A stretch of DNA of 64,000 nt from Pelosinus propionicus DSM 13327 (GCF_900114615.1 NZ_FOTS01000028.1:1-64000), one strand, 5' to 3'; positions 50,598-60,186 are shown, numbered from the stretch's first letter. Notes: generated from the letters alone by a model not told the origin. Made by a program: numbers and translations.

Positions 50598-53408
50598 ATG
50601 AAACGAATTGAAAGTGTATTAATGGTTGTAAAAACATTATGTGAAGAACAATATCGCATAGATGGAATGGTATCGGGGGTTTCTACTGACCAAGTAGCTA
50701 TGGAGCTTAGTATTTTAAGACCAAACGCTTCTGGTGACTTAAACGCATTGGTAAAAGCAGGAAAGTTAGAGAAAATGGAAGGTAAACCAGTGCTATATAA
50801 AACTCTAGATTGTGAAGTCAGTGAAGAGGATGCAGCAGATAAATCTGTACTAGATGCTATTATTGGTGCAGATAAAAGTCTTAAGAATGCGGTTAAGCAA
50901 GCAAAAGCGGCTGTGAGATATCCGCCATTAGGACTGCATACCTTATTATTAGGTGAAACTGGTGTTGGTAAGTCTATGTTTGCCGAGACTATTTTTCGTT
51001 ATGCCCAGGATATAGGCCGATTAGAAGATAGTGCTCCCTTCGTTGCGTTTAATTGTGCTGATTATGCTCATAATCCCCAACTATTATTGGCTCAGTTATT
51101 TGGAGCAAAGAAGGGAAGCTATACAGGGGCAGAACGGGATCGGGTAGGTTTAGTAGAAAAAGCAAATGGTGGTATTTTATTTTTGGACGAGGTTCATCGA
51201 TTGTCGCCAGAGGGGCAGGAAATGTTGTTTTATCTGATTGATAAAGGACTATTTCGCAGCATGGGAGAGGTTGAGGAATATAGAAAAGTAGAAGTACTCA
51301 TTATTTGTGCTACTACAGAAAATGTCGATTCTACTTTGCTCAGAACCTTTACTCGGAGGATTCCCATGATTATTAAACTTCCAGTCATCAGGGAACGAAC
51401 GATCGGAGAGCGGTGGGAATTAATTAAAACCTTTTTTAAACAAGAGGTCCAATGCATTCAGGTTCCCATTCGGGTATCGCCAAATGCATTAAAAGCCTTT
51501 CTCCTATATGATTGTCCTAATAACATCGGACAATTAAAAAGTGATATAAAACTTAGCTGTGCCAGAGCTTTTTTAGATTATGTAGGAAATAAGGATGAAA
51601 ATTTGAAGGTCAGCAGTGAGGAGCTGCCGGAATATATTCTTAAAGGGTTTGTAAAATACAAGGAGCATCGCGATGATCTTGATATTCTTGGTTTAACAGA
51701 AGATATTATTTTTCAAGTCACGAATGGAAAGCAAATTAATGTCAAATACAAAGATACTGTAAGTATTTATGAAGTCTTAGAGCAAAAAATTCAAAACCTT
51801 CGAATGAAGGGAATGAGCGAAAAAAATATTCAGTTGATTATGGGGTTGGATATTGATACTTATATTAAGCAGTATATGGCTAAGTTCCGCAAAGATAATT
51901 TAGAAGCATTATATAAGATTGTTGATAAAAAAGTAGTAGATATAACCCAGAAATTTTTGCGATATGCGAGTAATAAAATAGGTAAGAAATTTAATGATAA
52001 AATTTTATTTGGCATGTCGATACATATCTCCAGTACCCTGGAAAGAATCCGGGAAGGAAAGGAAATTTCTAATCCTAATCTTGCAGAAATCCAAAAATCC
52101 TATAGTAAAGAGTTTGCGGCTGCCATGCACTTTAGCATTTTATTAAAGAACAGCTTTGATATACAAATACCTCTTGACGAAATTGGCTTTATCACGATGT
52201 TTATTGTATTAGATGAATATGTGGGCAAAGAATATCCTGGCAGGGTTGGTGTGATTGTTGCCATGCATGGTGCTAGCACCGCAACTTCTATGGTAGAAGT
52301 TGCCAACCGACTGCTAGGGGAAAGTCATGCGGTAGGATACGATATGCCCTTAGAAAAAAAGACAGAAACTGCTTTGGCGGAAATTACCCAGTTGGTGGAG
52401 GACAATAATGAAGGACAAGGTGTCATCATGCTGGTTGATATGGGATCGTTAGTAATGTTTGGTCATATGATTTATGAAAACACTGCCATTCCCATAAAAA
52501 CCATTGAGATGGCAAGTACGCCAATGGTGCTGGAAGCAGCCCGGAAGTCTTTAATGCGCGTTCCTTTAGATGACATCTATTATGCCGTGACCAATCTTAG
52601 TCCCTATATTGGGCGTATATACGGGAATACTTCGGATTTTAATAATTATTTTAAAGATAATGTAATTGTTGTAGCTTGTATTACGGGGAAAGGTACTGCT
52701 ATTAAATTAAAAGAAATTATTGAAGGCTTACTATTGGGAAAAGACAGAAAAATCGATATTATTCCCCTGGAAATTGTAAGTATGAATGATTTTACAGCAA
52801 AAATAAAAAAAATAAAGAGAGAGAAAAATTTAATAGCAGTCGTAAGCAGCATTAAACCCCAAGACAGTACAGTGCAGTATCTTTCTCCCAAACAATTACT
52901 GGAAGGTAAGCTAGATATTGTGTTATCAGAAACATTTCCTAATGTGATATTAGAGGTTCCTTGTGCTAGCTGCTCTGATGAAAGCAAAATCTGTAATTCT
53001 GTTGATGTGGAATCGGCTATGGAAAACGCTGCTGATAACTTAGCAGCACCCTTTACATTAGATCGATTAGCCTTTATGAAGAATGTTATAAATGAACATA
53101 CCAGTCTTGATGGCGAAGAATTTATGGAAGTCTTTGCATTGTTTTATTCAGAATTGGCAAAAAACAAATTTATTATAAGTGAAGATGCCAGTATTGGTTT
53201 GATTTTACATCTTGCCTGTACAATTGAAAAATTATTATCAGGGGAAGTGATTAAAGTATCTAATCACTGTAATCGAGCAGAGCAGCATAACTTTGGGGAG
53301 AGTCATGCTATTGTCGGGAATGCTTTGCGCTCAATTGAAGAAAGGCTGCATGTTACATTGCCTGAAAGTGAATATTATAACATCGTTGATCTTATGCACT
53401 ATATGTAA
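50598..53408 (+). CDS. LevR/CelR-type sigma-54 activator with PTS regulatory domains
   Basis: 936 residues. A short N-terminal region resembling a winged helix (1-75) is followed by a sigma-54 AAA+ domain: Walker A GETGVGKS near 119, sigma-54 contact loop SYTGAE near 174, Walker B LFLDEVHRL near 195. Next come PRD1 (His in FGMSIHISSTLERI near 475), an EIIA-Man-like domain (VIVAMHGAST near 554), an EIIB-like region (VVACITGKGTA near 690) and PRD2 (LILHLACTIEKLL near 870). Phosphorylation by HPr and EIIB normally controls such proteins. It probably activates the sigma-54 promoters before the porin and first PTS operon, and may be co-transcribed with the second PTS set. Confidence 0.92.
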   Translation: MKRIESVLMVVKTLCEEQYRIDGMVSGVSTDQVAMELSILRPNASGDLNALVKAGKLEKMEGKPVLYKTLDCEVSEEDAADKSVLDAIIGADKSLKNAVKQAKAAVRYPPLGLHTLLLGETGVGKSMFAETIFRYAQDIGRLEDSAPFVAFNCADYAHNPQLLLAQLFGAKKGSYTGAERDRVGLVEKANGGILFLDEVHRLSPEGQEMLFYLIDKGLFRSMGEVEEYRKVEVLIICATTENVDSTLLRTFTRRIPMIIKLPVIRERTIGERWELIKTFFKQEVQCIQVPIRVSPNALKAFLLYDCPNNIGQLKSDIKLSCARAFLDYVGNKDENLKVSSEELPEYILKGFVKYKEHRDDLDILGLTEDIIFQVTNGKQINVKYKDTVSIYEVLEQKIQNLRMKGMSEKNIQLIMGLDIDTYIKQYMAKFRKDNLEALYKIVDKKVVDITQKFLRYASNKIGKKFNDKILFGMSIHISSTLERIREGKEISNPNLAEIQKSYSKEFAAAMHFSILLKNSFDIQIPLDEIGFITMFIVLDEYVGKEYPGRVGVIVAMHGASTATSMVEVANRLLGESHAVGYDMPLEKKTETALAEITQLVEDNNEGQGVIMLVDMGSLVMFGHMIYENTAIPIKTIEMASTPMVLEAARKSLMRVPLDDIYYAVTNLSPYIGRIYGNTSDFNNYFKDNVIVVACITGKGTAIKLKEIIEGLLLGKDRKIDIIPLEIVSMNDFTAKIKKIKREKNLIAVVSSIKPQDSTVQYLSPKQLLEGKLDIVLSETFPNVILEVPCASCSDESKICNSVDVESAMENAADNLAAPFTLDRLAFMKNVINEHTSLDGEEFMEVFALFYSELAKNKFIISEDASIGLILHLACTIEKLLSGEVIKVSNHCNRAEQHNFGESHAIVGNALRSIEERLHVTLPESEYYNIVDLMHYM

Positions 53409-53495
53409 ACATTGATGAACAAAACAAAATGTTGTGGTTGGGTCTAATGGATAGCAAGATACATAAGGCTGATCAGAAATAAAAAGGAGTGTTAT

Positions 53496-54839
53496 TTGTT
53501 GGAAAGAGTTATTCAATTTCTCGAAAGACATCTCCTTCCAATTGTAGGAGTCATTGCGGAACAGCGACATTTGCAAGCCTTACGAGATGGAATTATATCC
53601 ACGGTTCCCCTGTTATTGATTGGATCAACTTTTTTAATTTGTGCATTTCCCCCCATACCGTATCTTGCCGGATTAGTAGAGCCTTACATTAGTGCTTTAC
53701 TGGCTGTTGTGAATGCTACTTTTGGCATTATGGGGTTAGTAGCCTCTTTTGCAATCGCCTATGCCTTGGCAAATTCGTATGCTATTGATGCACTATCTTC
53801 TGGATTGCTGAGTGTTTCAGCATTTCTTCTTGCTTCGCCATTCACGAAGGAAGGACATATTGATTCGGCATTAATGGGAAGTAAAGGTTTATTTGTTGCC
53901 ATGATTATCGGACTTTTAGTTGTAGAAGTGCAGCGTTTCATGATTAAGAAGAATATCATTATTAAAATGCCCGAAGGTGTCCCTCTCTCGGTAGGGCGTT
54001 CTTTTGCAGTATTGCTGCCAGGTATTGTGATTCTAGTTAGTATTTTTATGATCAATATCCTGTTAGCCGAGATGGGGGGAGGATCGATCCCGGAAGTGAT
54101 TAATCGAGTGGTTACAGCCCCTCTTTTACATCTTGGAGGTACATTGCCTGCTGTATTAATCGCGGTGTTTGCCATTCAACTGTTATGGTGCTTTGGCATT
54201 CATGGACAAGCTTTGGTAGGAACAGGGGTTATGGCTCCGATCTGGTTAGCCTTTACACAGCAAAATGCGGTGGCAAAAATGGCCGGAGAAGTCATTCCCA
54301 ATATTATTTGCCAGCAATTTATTGATGTTTTCATCTTAATTGGTGGTTCTGGTACCACTCTTGCATTAGCAGTATTATTATTTACGACAGTAAAATCCAA
54401 TCAACTGAAAGCATTGGGGAGAACGTCTCTACTACCAGGCATTTTCAACATTAATGAACCGATTATTTTTGGCATGCCAATTGTAATGAATCCAATTATG
54501 ATTATTCCTTTTATTGTTGCTCCATTACTATGTATCATAACAACCTATTTATTTATGACCTTAGGATTTGTTCATAAGCCGTATGCCCTAGCGCCTTGGA
54601 CGACACCTGCCTTTATCAGTGGTTTTTTAGTTACTGGGGACTGGAAAGGAACGGCATTGCAAGTGCTGAATTTTATGATTTCTGGTATCATTTATTATCC
54701 ATTCTTAAAAATATGGGATGAAGATAAGGTAAAAGAAGAATTAGAGCAAATCAGAACGGAGCAAATGAATATTCCGCTTTCTCAGGGAGTAGAACCGCTT
54801 TTAAAGGCAAAGTTATCTCATAGCAATAGAGATACGTAA
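53496..54839 (+). CDS. PTS lactose/cellobiose-family EIIC permease (second set)
   Basis: 447-residue EIIC paralogous to the one at 45423. The same order of segments occurs, including FNINEPIIFGMPIVMNP near residue 320, with a longer hydrophilic C-terminus. Starts with tandem TTG codons (53496, 53499) after AAGGAG; no ATG is available near. It follows the activator gene by 87 bp, without a sigma-54 promoter or clear terminator between, so its expression may depend on readthrough from the activator. Substrate may differ from that of the first set. Confidence 0.9.
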   Translation: MLERVIQFLERHLLPIVGVIAEQRHLQALRDGIISTVPLLLIGSTFLICAFPPIPYLAGLVEPYISALLAVVNATFGIMGLVASFAIAYALANSYAIDALSSGLLSVSAFLLASPFTKEGHIDSALMGSKGLFVAMIIGLLVVEVQRFMIKKNIIIKMPEGVPLSVGRSFAVLLPGIVILVSIFMINILLAEMGGGSIPEVINRVVTAPLLHLGGTLPAVLIAVFAIQLLWCFGIHGQALVGTGVMAPIWLAFTQQNAVAKMAGEVIPNIICQQFIDVFILIGGSGTTLALAVLLFTTVKSNQLKALGRTSLLPGIFNINEPIIFGMPIVMNPIMIIPFIVAPLLCIITTYLFMTLGFVHKPYALAPWTTPAFISGFLVTGDWKGTALQVLNFMISGIIYYPFLKIWDEDKVKEELEQIRTEQMNIPLSQGVEPLLKAKLSHSNRDT

Positions 54840-54864
54840 ACTAAGCAATATTAAGGAGGACGAG

Positions 54865-55173
54865 ATGAATATCTTACTGGTTTGTTCGTCTGGCATGTCG
54901 ACGGGTCTCTTAGTAGATAAGATGCTTATGGAGGGAGAAAAGCGCAACATTCAAGATCTAAAGATTTTTGCTTGTTCCGTTGATGAAATAGAAAAATATA
55001 TCAGCAACTACGATGTAGTACTGGTTGCGCCGCAAATTCGTTATAAAGAGAAATATATTTATACGTTAGCAATGTCAAGGAATAAAGGGTATGCCATTAT
55101 TGAAGGAGTACATTACGGGCTGGTAGATGGGAATAAAATCTTGGATCAAGCCTTTGGACTGATGAGGAAGTAA
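54865..55173 (+). CDS. PTS lactose/cellobiose-family EIIB (second set)
   Basis: 102-residue EIIB with active Cys in LLVCSSGMSTGLLV near residue 7. AAGGAGG precedes the ATG. Flanked by the paralogous EIIC (25 nt upstream) and EIIA (21 nt downstream). The order C-B-A is identical to the first set, which supports whole-operon duplication. Confidence 0.92.
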   Translation: MNILLVCSSGMSTGLLVDKMLMEGEKRNIQDLKIFACSVDEIEKYISNYDVVLVAPQIRYKEKYIYTLAMSRNKGYAIIEGVHYGLVDGNKILDQAFGLMRK

Positions 55174-55194
55174 TGGGATTTTGAGAGGTGTAAT

Positions 55195-55530
55195 GTGGAC
55201 AAAGAGCAAATTGTATTTACAATCATTCTACATGCAGGCAATGCACGCAGTTATTGCTTTGAGGCTCTAGCGTTAGCTCGAGAGGGAAAACATTCTGAAG
55301 CTTCAGCTCGACTTGGTAAGGCTGCTCAAGAACTAAAAAAAGCACATAGTATGCAATTTGATTTATTACAAGCCGAAGCAAATGGAGAAAAACAAGAAAT
55401 GAGCTTATTATTAATTCATGCTCAGGATCACTTGATGAATGCATCTTTAGCAAAAGATTTAATTAAAGAGTTAATTAGCATGCTGCAAGATAAACAACTT
55501 CATTCTATCGGGCTGTATAATATGGAGTAA
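55195..55530 (+). CDS. PTS lactose/cellobiose-family EIIA (second set)
   Basis: 111-residue EIIA with phosphorylatable His in LLLIHAQDHLMNA near residue 76. The start is GTG with GAGAGG upstream. The C-terminus is 12 residues longer than its paralogue (DKQLHSIGLYNME). It ends the beta-glucoside region; about 100 bp later the promoter of the GABA cluster begins. Confidence 0.92.
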   Translation: MDKEQIVFTIILHAGNARSYCFEALALAREGKHSEASARLGKAAQELKKAHSMQFDLLQAEANGEKQEMSLLLIHAQDHLMNASLAKDLIKELISMLQDKQLHSIGLYNME

Positions 55531-55631
55531 GAGCCTCAATAGTGAATTTTTATAGATAATTGAATTTAACATGTGTGATAAGTGCCTAACTATAACCGCT
55601 ATTATTATGAGTATCTCACAATGGTTTTCTG

Positions 55632-55660
55632 TTGACTGACCTGTAAGAGTCTGTTATTCT
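55632..55660 (+). promoter_or_regulatory. Sigma-A promoter of the GABA/aldehyde cluster
   Basis: TTGACT (55632-55637), 17-bp spacer, TATTCT (55655-55660). A transcript from here would have a leader of about 190 nt before the aldehyde dehydrogenase. Confidence 0.65.
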
Positions 55661-55669
55661 AAGAAAAAC

Positions 55670-55845
55670 AATAAGATTCCTGCAAGGAATTGGTAGTCAA
55701 TGGAGACTGAAACATCATGTACTAGGAAGGCATGATGTTCAGTCTCTTTTGTACGATTAAAGGATATCGTATTTTACCTGTAGCGAGGAATTAGGGGGGG
55801 CGCCACTTCTGCCGCCGGGTAAGACTCCAATTTTCTAATGTGGAT
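55670..55845 (+). promoter_or_regulatory. Structured leader with terminator hairpin and G-rich domain, candidate cis-regulatory RNA
   Basis: After the promoter come a small hairpin ATTCC-TGCAA-GGAAT (55676-55690) and a strong terminator-like stem GAGACTGAAACATCATG (55703-55719) with CATGATGTTCAGTCTC (55731-55746) plus TTTT. A G/C-rich segment (55780-55818) contains seven consecutive G and GCCGCC, framed by TTACC and GGTAA, in otherwise AT-rich DNA. I could not match it to a riboswitch class that I know. It may be an attenuator of the downstream dehydrogenase gene. Confidence 0.5.
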
Positions 55846-55858
55846 AAGGAGGACTAAA

Positions 55859-57277
55859 GTGAAAGAGTATGGCTTATTTATTAATGGAGAATGGAAAGTA
55901 ACAGGTGAAAAAATTGGTGTCGTAAATAAAGCAACAGGTAATGAGGTCGCCTTGATATCCGTAGCTGGTGAGGCAGAGGTAAAACGCGCGGTGGATGCTG
56001 CTGAAAAGGCATTTAAAACAATACCGATAGAGCCGTATCGGCGTTATGAAATATTGATGAATGCTAGCCGAATTCTCATGGAGAAGCAGAAAGAAATGGC
56101 AAATTTTCTTGTACAAGAAGTGGGAAAGCCTATAAAAGAAGCAATGGCTGAAGTAGCGCGGGCAGAGCAGACACTTATTCTTTCTGCAGAAGAAGCAAAA
56201 AGGATGACTGGTGAAATGGTGCCTTTGGAGGGAGCGCCGGGCTGCGGAGACCGCTGGGCTTTTACAATGCGTATTCCTGTAGGAGTTGTTTGTGCAATTA
56301 CACCTTTTAATTTTCCTCTTAATTTGGCTTGTCATAAAATAGGTCCGGCTCTTGCCGCTGGAAATTCTGTGGTCTATAAACCAGCTACCGTGACTCCTTT
56401 ATCGGCAGTGCTGCTATGCGAAATTTTTGCAGAAGCAGGGTTGCCTGATGGCTATCTCAATCTGTTGACAGGGGCGGGTTCTAAACTTGGTAAATTGTTG
56501 ACCGAAGAACAGCGAATTGGTTTTTATAGTTTTACTGGCAGTCCTGCTGTAGGGAAGACTTTGTTGCAAAATGCAGGGTTTCGCCGTGTTGCTCTTGAAT
56601 TAGGCTCAAACTCGGCAAATATTGTTCATCACGATGCAGATATTAAAATGACGGCAGGATTGTGTGTCAAACATGCCTTTGCGAATGCAGGACAAGTTTG
56701 CATATCCTGCCAGAGAGTATATGTTCATCGCAGCGTCTATGAGGAATTTTGTGATGAGACAGCAAAATGTGCTCAAAAACTAGTCTTAGGCGACCCCTTT
56801 GATCCTGCCACAGATATTGGTCCCATGATCAGTGAGGCTGAGGCTATCAGAGCGGAAGAATGGGTAAATGAGGCGATCTCTCAAGGAGCCAGAGTACTGG
56901 CAGGCGGCAAGCGTCGTGGAACTTGGTTTGAGCCTACGATTTTGATCGACGTACAGCACGATATGAATATTATGAGCATGGAAGCCTTCGCACCTGTGTT
57001 TTCCATTGTACCCTATGATGAAATTGAAGAAGCTATTGCGTTGGTTAATGCTTCTATATACGGATTGCAAGCAGGGGTATTTACTAATTCCTTGGAGATT
57101 GCAAGGCTGTGTGCTATGAAAATTGAAACAGGTGGAGTTATTTTCAATGATGGTGCGACCTTTAGAACTGATAATATGCCTTATGGCGGCATTAAGGAAA
57201 GTGGTATCGGTCGTGAAGGCCCGCAGTATGCAGTCAAAGAAATGACAGAGGAGAAATTAATTGTTTTCAAATTTTAA
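55859..57277 (+). CDS. NAD(P)-dependent aldehyde dehydrogenase, probably succinate-semialdehyde type
   Basis: 472 residues of the ALDH superfamily. The coenzyme-binding region reads ITPFNFPLNLACHKIGPALAAGNSVVYKPA near residue 148. The general-base Glu is in VALELGSNSANIV near 250 and the catalytic Cys in NAGQVCISCQRV near 286. GTG 55859 is used because AAGGAGG lies 6 nt upstream; earlier in-frame codons lack support. With the GABA-type aminotransferase and permease nearby it probably oxidises succinate semialdehyde or a similar omega-oxo acid; other aldehydes are possible. Confidence 0.85.
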   Translation: MKEYGLFINGEWKVTGEKIGVVNKATGNEVALISVAGEAEVKRAVDAAEKAFKTIPIEPYRRYEILMNASRILMEKQKEMANFLVQEVGKPIKEAMAEVARAEQTLILSAEEAKRMTGEMVPLEGAPGCGDRWAFTMRIPVGVVCAITPFNFPLNLACHKIGPALAAGNSVVYKPATVTPLSAVLLCEIFAEAGLPDGYLNLLTGAGSKLGKLLTEEQRIGFYSFTGSPAVGKTLLQNAGFRRVALELGSNSANIVHHDADIKMTAGLCVKHAFANAGQVCISCQRVYVHRSVYEEFCDETAKCAQKLVLGDPFDPATDIGPMISEAEAIRAEEWVNEAISQGARVLAGGKRRGTWFEPTILIDVQHDMNIMSMEAFAPVFSIVPYDEIEEAIALVNASIYGLQAGVFTNSLEIARLCAMKIETGGVIFNDGATFRTDNMPYGGIKESGIGREGPQYAVKEMTEEKLIVFKF

Positions 57278-57314
57278 TAATTAAAGGTTTCAACTTGATT
57301 GGAGGGTGCCAGTT

Positions 57315-58553
57315 ATGATCAGTTGTCGGGAAATAATGAATTTACCTTCCCTGACTAAGCTTGCTATTGTGGCTGGAAAGCCAGGTTTAGACCGATTGGT
57401 GCGTTGGGTACATTTTATTGATTTGCCTGATGTAATTCCCTGGGTGCAGGGAGGAGAACTTCTGATTATCACTGGCATCGGTTTGAATGGTGATGAAAAT
57501 AAGCTTAAAGAGATCGTGCAAGGAATTATAAAGAAAAAACTGGCGGGGTTAATTATTAACATTGGCCCTTATATTAAGTCTGTTCCTGCCGAAGTTATTG
57601 CTTTAGCAGATCAAGCAGACTTTCCCATTTTTGAACTTCCCTGGGAGGTAAAACTCATCGAGGTAACGCGGGAAATTTGCAGTCATATTGTCATGAAGCA
57701 AACGGAGCAGCGATCCATAAAAGATTTTTTAGAACAGTTGCTGCTTTGTCCCTTGGAGAATCCTGAGGTATTAATTCAGCGGGCGGCTTATTATGGCTAT
57801 GACTTGGCAAAACCTCATCAAGTAGCGATTTTAAGCCCAGACTGTTTGACTGCGTTTTTGCAGACACAAAAGGCAAAGGATGAAAAAGCCCTAGTGGCTC
57901 TTAAAGTGCGTCTTGAACAAATTGTTCAAGAGGTTTTGATGACACAAGGCAGAAAAATCCTGCAAATGCTATGGGCAGATGATATTGTTCTTTTAGTGCC
58001 CTATGAAAATGAAAGTATAGGAGGACATCAGAATATTACAATTTTAACTGAAATATTGGAGAAAATTTCAGCTAAAATACCAGGCTTAGGAGTTACTGTT
58101 GGTCTAGGTGGCAGATTTGAAAGCTTACAGGCTGCTAGACAAGGTTACCTCCAGGCTATGAAGGTTCTGCGCTTTGCGAAGTTGAAGAAAGCTTCTCGCT
58201 CTATTTATGCCTATGAGCAGCTGGGGATCTATAAATTGCTGTTTGAGATTGAGCCAGAAAAATTGGCAATGTACCATCAGGATGTAATTGAACCTCTTAA
58301 TCTATATGATAATAAGCATCATATGGATATGGTCTCTAGCTTGTTTGTATATTTTGAAGAAAACTGTAATGCAGTGAAAACGGCCAAACGGCTGTATGTG
58401 CACCGCAATACTCTTGATTATCGTTTGAAAAAAATTGAGGAGATTACCGGAAGAAGTTTAGATAATCCCTATGATCGTCTGACGTTGCAGCTAGGCGTTA
58501 TTGTTGGAAGGCTGCTAACGAGTGAAATTTTTCCTAATACGCTACGAGAATAA
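57315..58553 (+). CDS. PucR-family transcriptional regulator
   Basis: 412 residues. The N-terminal PucR domain (SLTKLAIVAGKPGLDRLVRWVHFIDLPD, about 10-125) precedes a GGDEF-like middle domain and a C-terminal HTH_30 (NAVKTAKRLYVHRNTLDYRLKKIEEITG, about 350-380). PucR proteins often activate amine and amino-acid degradation. The ATG at 57315 has GGAGGG 8 nt upstream, better than GTG 57306. It lies between the aldehyde dehydrogenase and aminotransferase genes and is their likely regulator. Confidence 0.88.
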   Translation: MISCREIMNLPSLTKLAIVAGKPGLDRLVRWVHFIDLPDVIPWVQGGELLIITGIGLNGDENKLKEIVQGIIKKKLAGLIINIGPYIKSVPAEVIALADQADFPIFELPWEVKLIEVTREICSHIVMKQTEQRSIKDFLEQLLLCPLENPEVLIQRAAYYGYDLAKPHQVAILSPDCLTAFLQTQKAKDEKALVALKVRLEQIVQEVLMTQGRKILQMLWADDIVLLVPYENESIGGHQNITILTEILEKISAKIPGLGVTVGLGGRFESLQAARQGYLQAMKVLRFAKLKKASRSIYAYEQLGIYKLLFEIEPEKLAMYHQDVIEPLNLYDNKHHMDMVSSLFVYFEENCNAVKTAKRLYVHRNTLDYRLKKIEEITGRSLDNPYDRLTLQLGVIVGRLLTSEIFPNTLRE

Positions 58554-58607
58554 AAAAAGAACTAAGGTTTAGGCAGTGTTTTACCTGATCCTTAGTTCTT
58601 TTTTTAT
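58552..58607 (+). terminator. Terminator after the pucR-type gene
   Basis: 16-bp stem (58552-58567 with 58590-58605), 22-nt loop, long T-tract. Confidence 0.88.
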
Positions 58608-58730
58608 TTTCGTAACGTGAACATATCACAAAGGAGCATTTGATATTCTGTGATCTCTTCACATAGACGCGGATTGTGTCTGATGTTACTATTTATACAT
58701 AACTTAAATGTGAGTGATGTATTTAGCAAT

Positions 58731-58778
58731 GGCGCTGAATGTATATCTGATGAGATATATTCAGTGCCTTAATTTTTA
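58731..58778 (+). promoter_or_regulatory. Leader hairpin upstream of the aminotransferase gene
   Basis: GGCGCTGAATGTATATCT pairs, with a two-base bulge, with AGATATATTCAGTGCC (58731-58768), followed by TTAATTTTTA. It lies 20-60 nt before the gabT start and could act as an attenuator or processed leader. The rest of 58608-58796 shows nothing else certain. Confidence 0.45.
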
Positions 58779-58796
58779 ATGCTAGGGGGCTTTACA

Positions 58797-60116
58797 ATGA
58801 GTATTGCAGAAACCAAAACAGAAAAATTGATTCAAAGAAAAAACAATGCCGTTGCAAGAGGAATCGCGAATTCTACAGGTATTTTTGTAGAGAAAGCCAG
58901 CGGAGCAGTGATTACCGACGTTGAGGGTAGAGAATTTCTTGATTTTTACGCAGGTGTAGGGGTTCTAAATATTGGACATTGCCCTGAACCTGTCGTCAAG
59001 GCCATACAAAAACAAGCAGATCAATTACTCCATTCTTTCTTTGCTATTGGCATGTATGAACCTTATGTTGAGTTGGCAGAAAAAATGAATTCTTTAATGC
59101 CAGGTGGGTCTATGAAAAAGACAATGTTTGCCAACAGTGGTGCGGAAGCCGTAGAAAATGCAGTAAAAATTGCTCGCCATGCTACGAAACGAACAGGAAT
59201 TATTTCTTTTGAAGGCGCATTCCATGGGCGTACCTTTATGACCATGAGTCTTACTAGCAAGGTGAAGCCTTATAAATATGGTTTTGGACCTTTTGCTCCA
59301 GAAACTTACAAGGTACCTTCTGCTTACTGCTATCGCTGTCATTATCGTTCCAACTATCCAGGCTGTGGCATGCACTGTCTAGAAAATTTTGAGCGATTTT
59401 TTACGGCGGAAATTGATGCAGAGCATATTGCCGCTATGATTATTGAGCCGGTGCAGGGCGAAGGTGGCTTTATTGTACCGCCGCCAGAATTCTTGCCAGG
59501 TCTTAAATCGATTTGTGAAAGTAAAGGAATCTTGTTTATTGCTGATGAGGTACAAACAGGATTTGGCCGCACTGGAAAAATGTTTGCCATTGAAAATTGG
59601 GGTGTGGAACCTGATATCATGACAACTGCAAAATCAATTGCTGCCGGTATGCCTCTTAGTGCTATTACCGGAAAGGCTGAATACATGGATGTACCTGATG
59701 CTGGAAATATTGGAGGGACCTATGGTGGGAATCCATTAGCTTGTGCAGCTGGTTTAGAAACCATAAAGTTTATTGAAGATAATAAACTCTGTAGTCGAGC
59801 TGCACAAATAGGCAGCGTAACAATGAAAAGACTGAAAGCATTGCAGGAAAGGTGTACTGTTGTTGGTGATGTGAGAGGCGTCGGTGCTATGATTGGGATT
59901 GAGCTGGTAAAAGATCGACAAACGAAAGAACCAGCCAAGGAAATTACGAGTAAGGTTGCGAAATATTGCCTAGAACAAGGGGTAATGTTAATCAGCGCCG
60001 GAATTTTTAGTAACGTAATTCGTTTATTGATCCCTCTGGTGGTTACGGATGAACAACTGGATCGTGGACTTACTGTTTTAGAACAAAGTATCTTAAGGGC
60101 CGCTAAAGAAGGCTAG
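58797..60116 (+). CDS. gabT: 4-aminobutyrate aminotransferase-like class III aminotransferase
   Basis: 439-residue PLP enzyme of the class III (omega) aminotransferase group. Features: NSGAEAVENAVKIARHATKR near residue 112, FEGAFHGRTFMTMSLT near 141, IIEPVQGEGGFIVPP near 218, DEVQTGFGRTGKMFA near 250 and the PLP Lys in TTAKSIAAGMPLSA near 280. It would transfer the terminal amino group of GABA or a related omega-amino acid to 2-oxoglutarate. AGGGGG lies 7 nt before the ATG at 58797. A Cys-rich insert (YCYRCHYRSNYPGCGMHC, about 182-199) is seen in some GabT homologues of anaerobes. Confidence 0.9.
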   Translation: MSIAETKTEKLIQRKNNAVARGIANSTGIFVEKASGAVITDVEGREFLDFYAGVGVLNIGHCPEPVVKAIQKQADQLLHSFFAIGMYEPYVELAEKMNSLMPGGSMKKTMFANSGAEAVENAVKIARHATKRTGIISFEGAFHGRTFMTMSLTSKVKPYKYGFGPFAPETYKVPSAYCYRCHYRSNYPGCGMHCLENFERFFTAEIDAEHIAAMIIEPVQGEGGFIVPPPEFLPGLKSICESKGILFIADEVQTGFGRTGKMFAIENWGVEPDIMTTAKSIAAGMPLSAITGKAEYMDVPDAGNIGGTYGGNPLACAAGLETIKFIEDNKLCSRAAQIGSVTMKRLKALQERCTVVGDVRGVGAMIGIELVKDRQTKEPAKEITSKVAKYCLEQGVMLISAGIFSNVIRLLIPLVVTDEQLDRGLTVLEQSILRAAKEG

Positions 60117-60140
60117 TATAACAGCATATTTGCAAGCAAA

Positions 60141-60186
60141 GGCGCTTGTCAACAACCGGTAAGGTTGTTGATGAGCGCCCTTTTAT
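60141..60186 (+). terminator. Terminator between gabT and the permease
   Basis: 17-bp arms (60141-60157 with 60163-60179), loop GGTAA, then CTTTTAT. One internal mismatch. Confidence 0.75.

Noticed and set aside
53409-53495. Sigma-54 promoter before the second PTS EIIC
   Set aside because: No TGGCA-N6-TTGC-like pair occurs in the 87-bp gap; the GG and GC positions do not fit.
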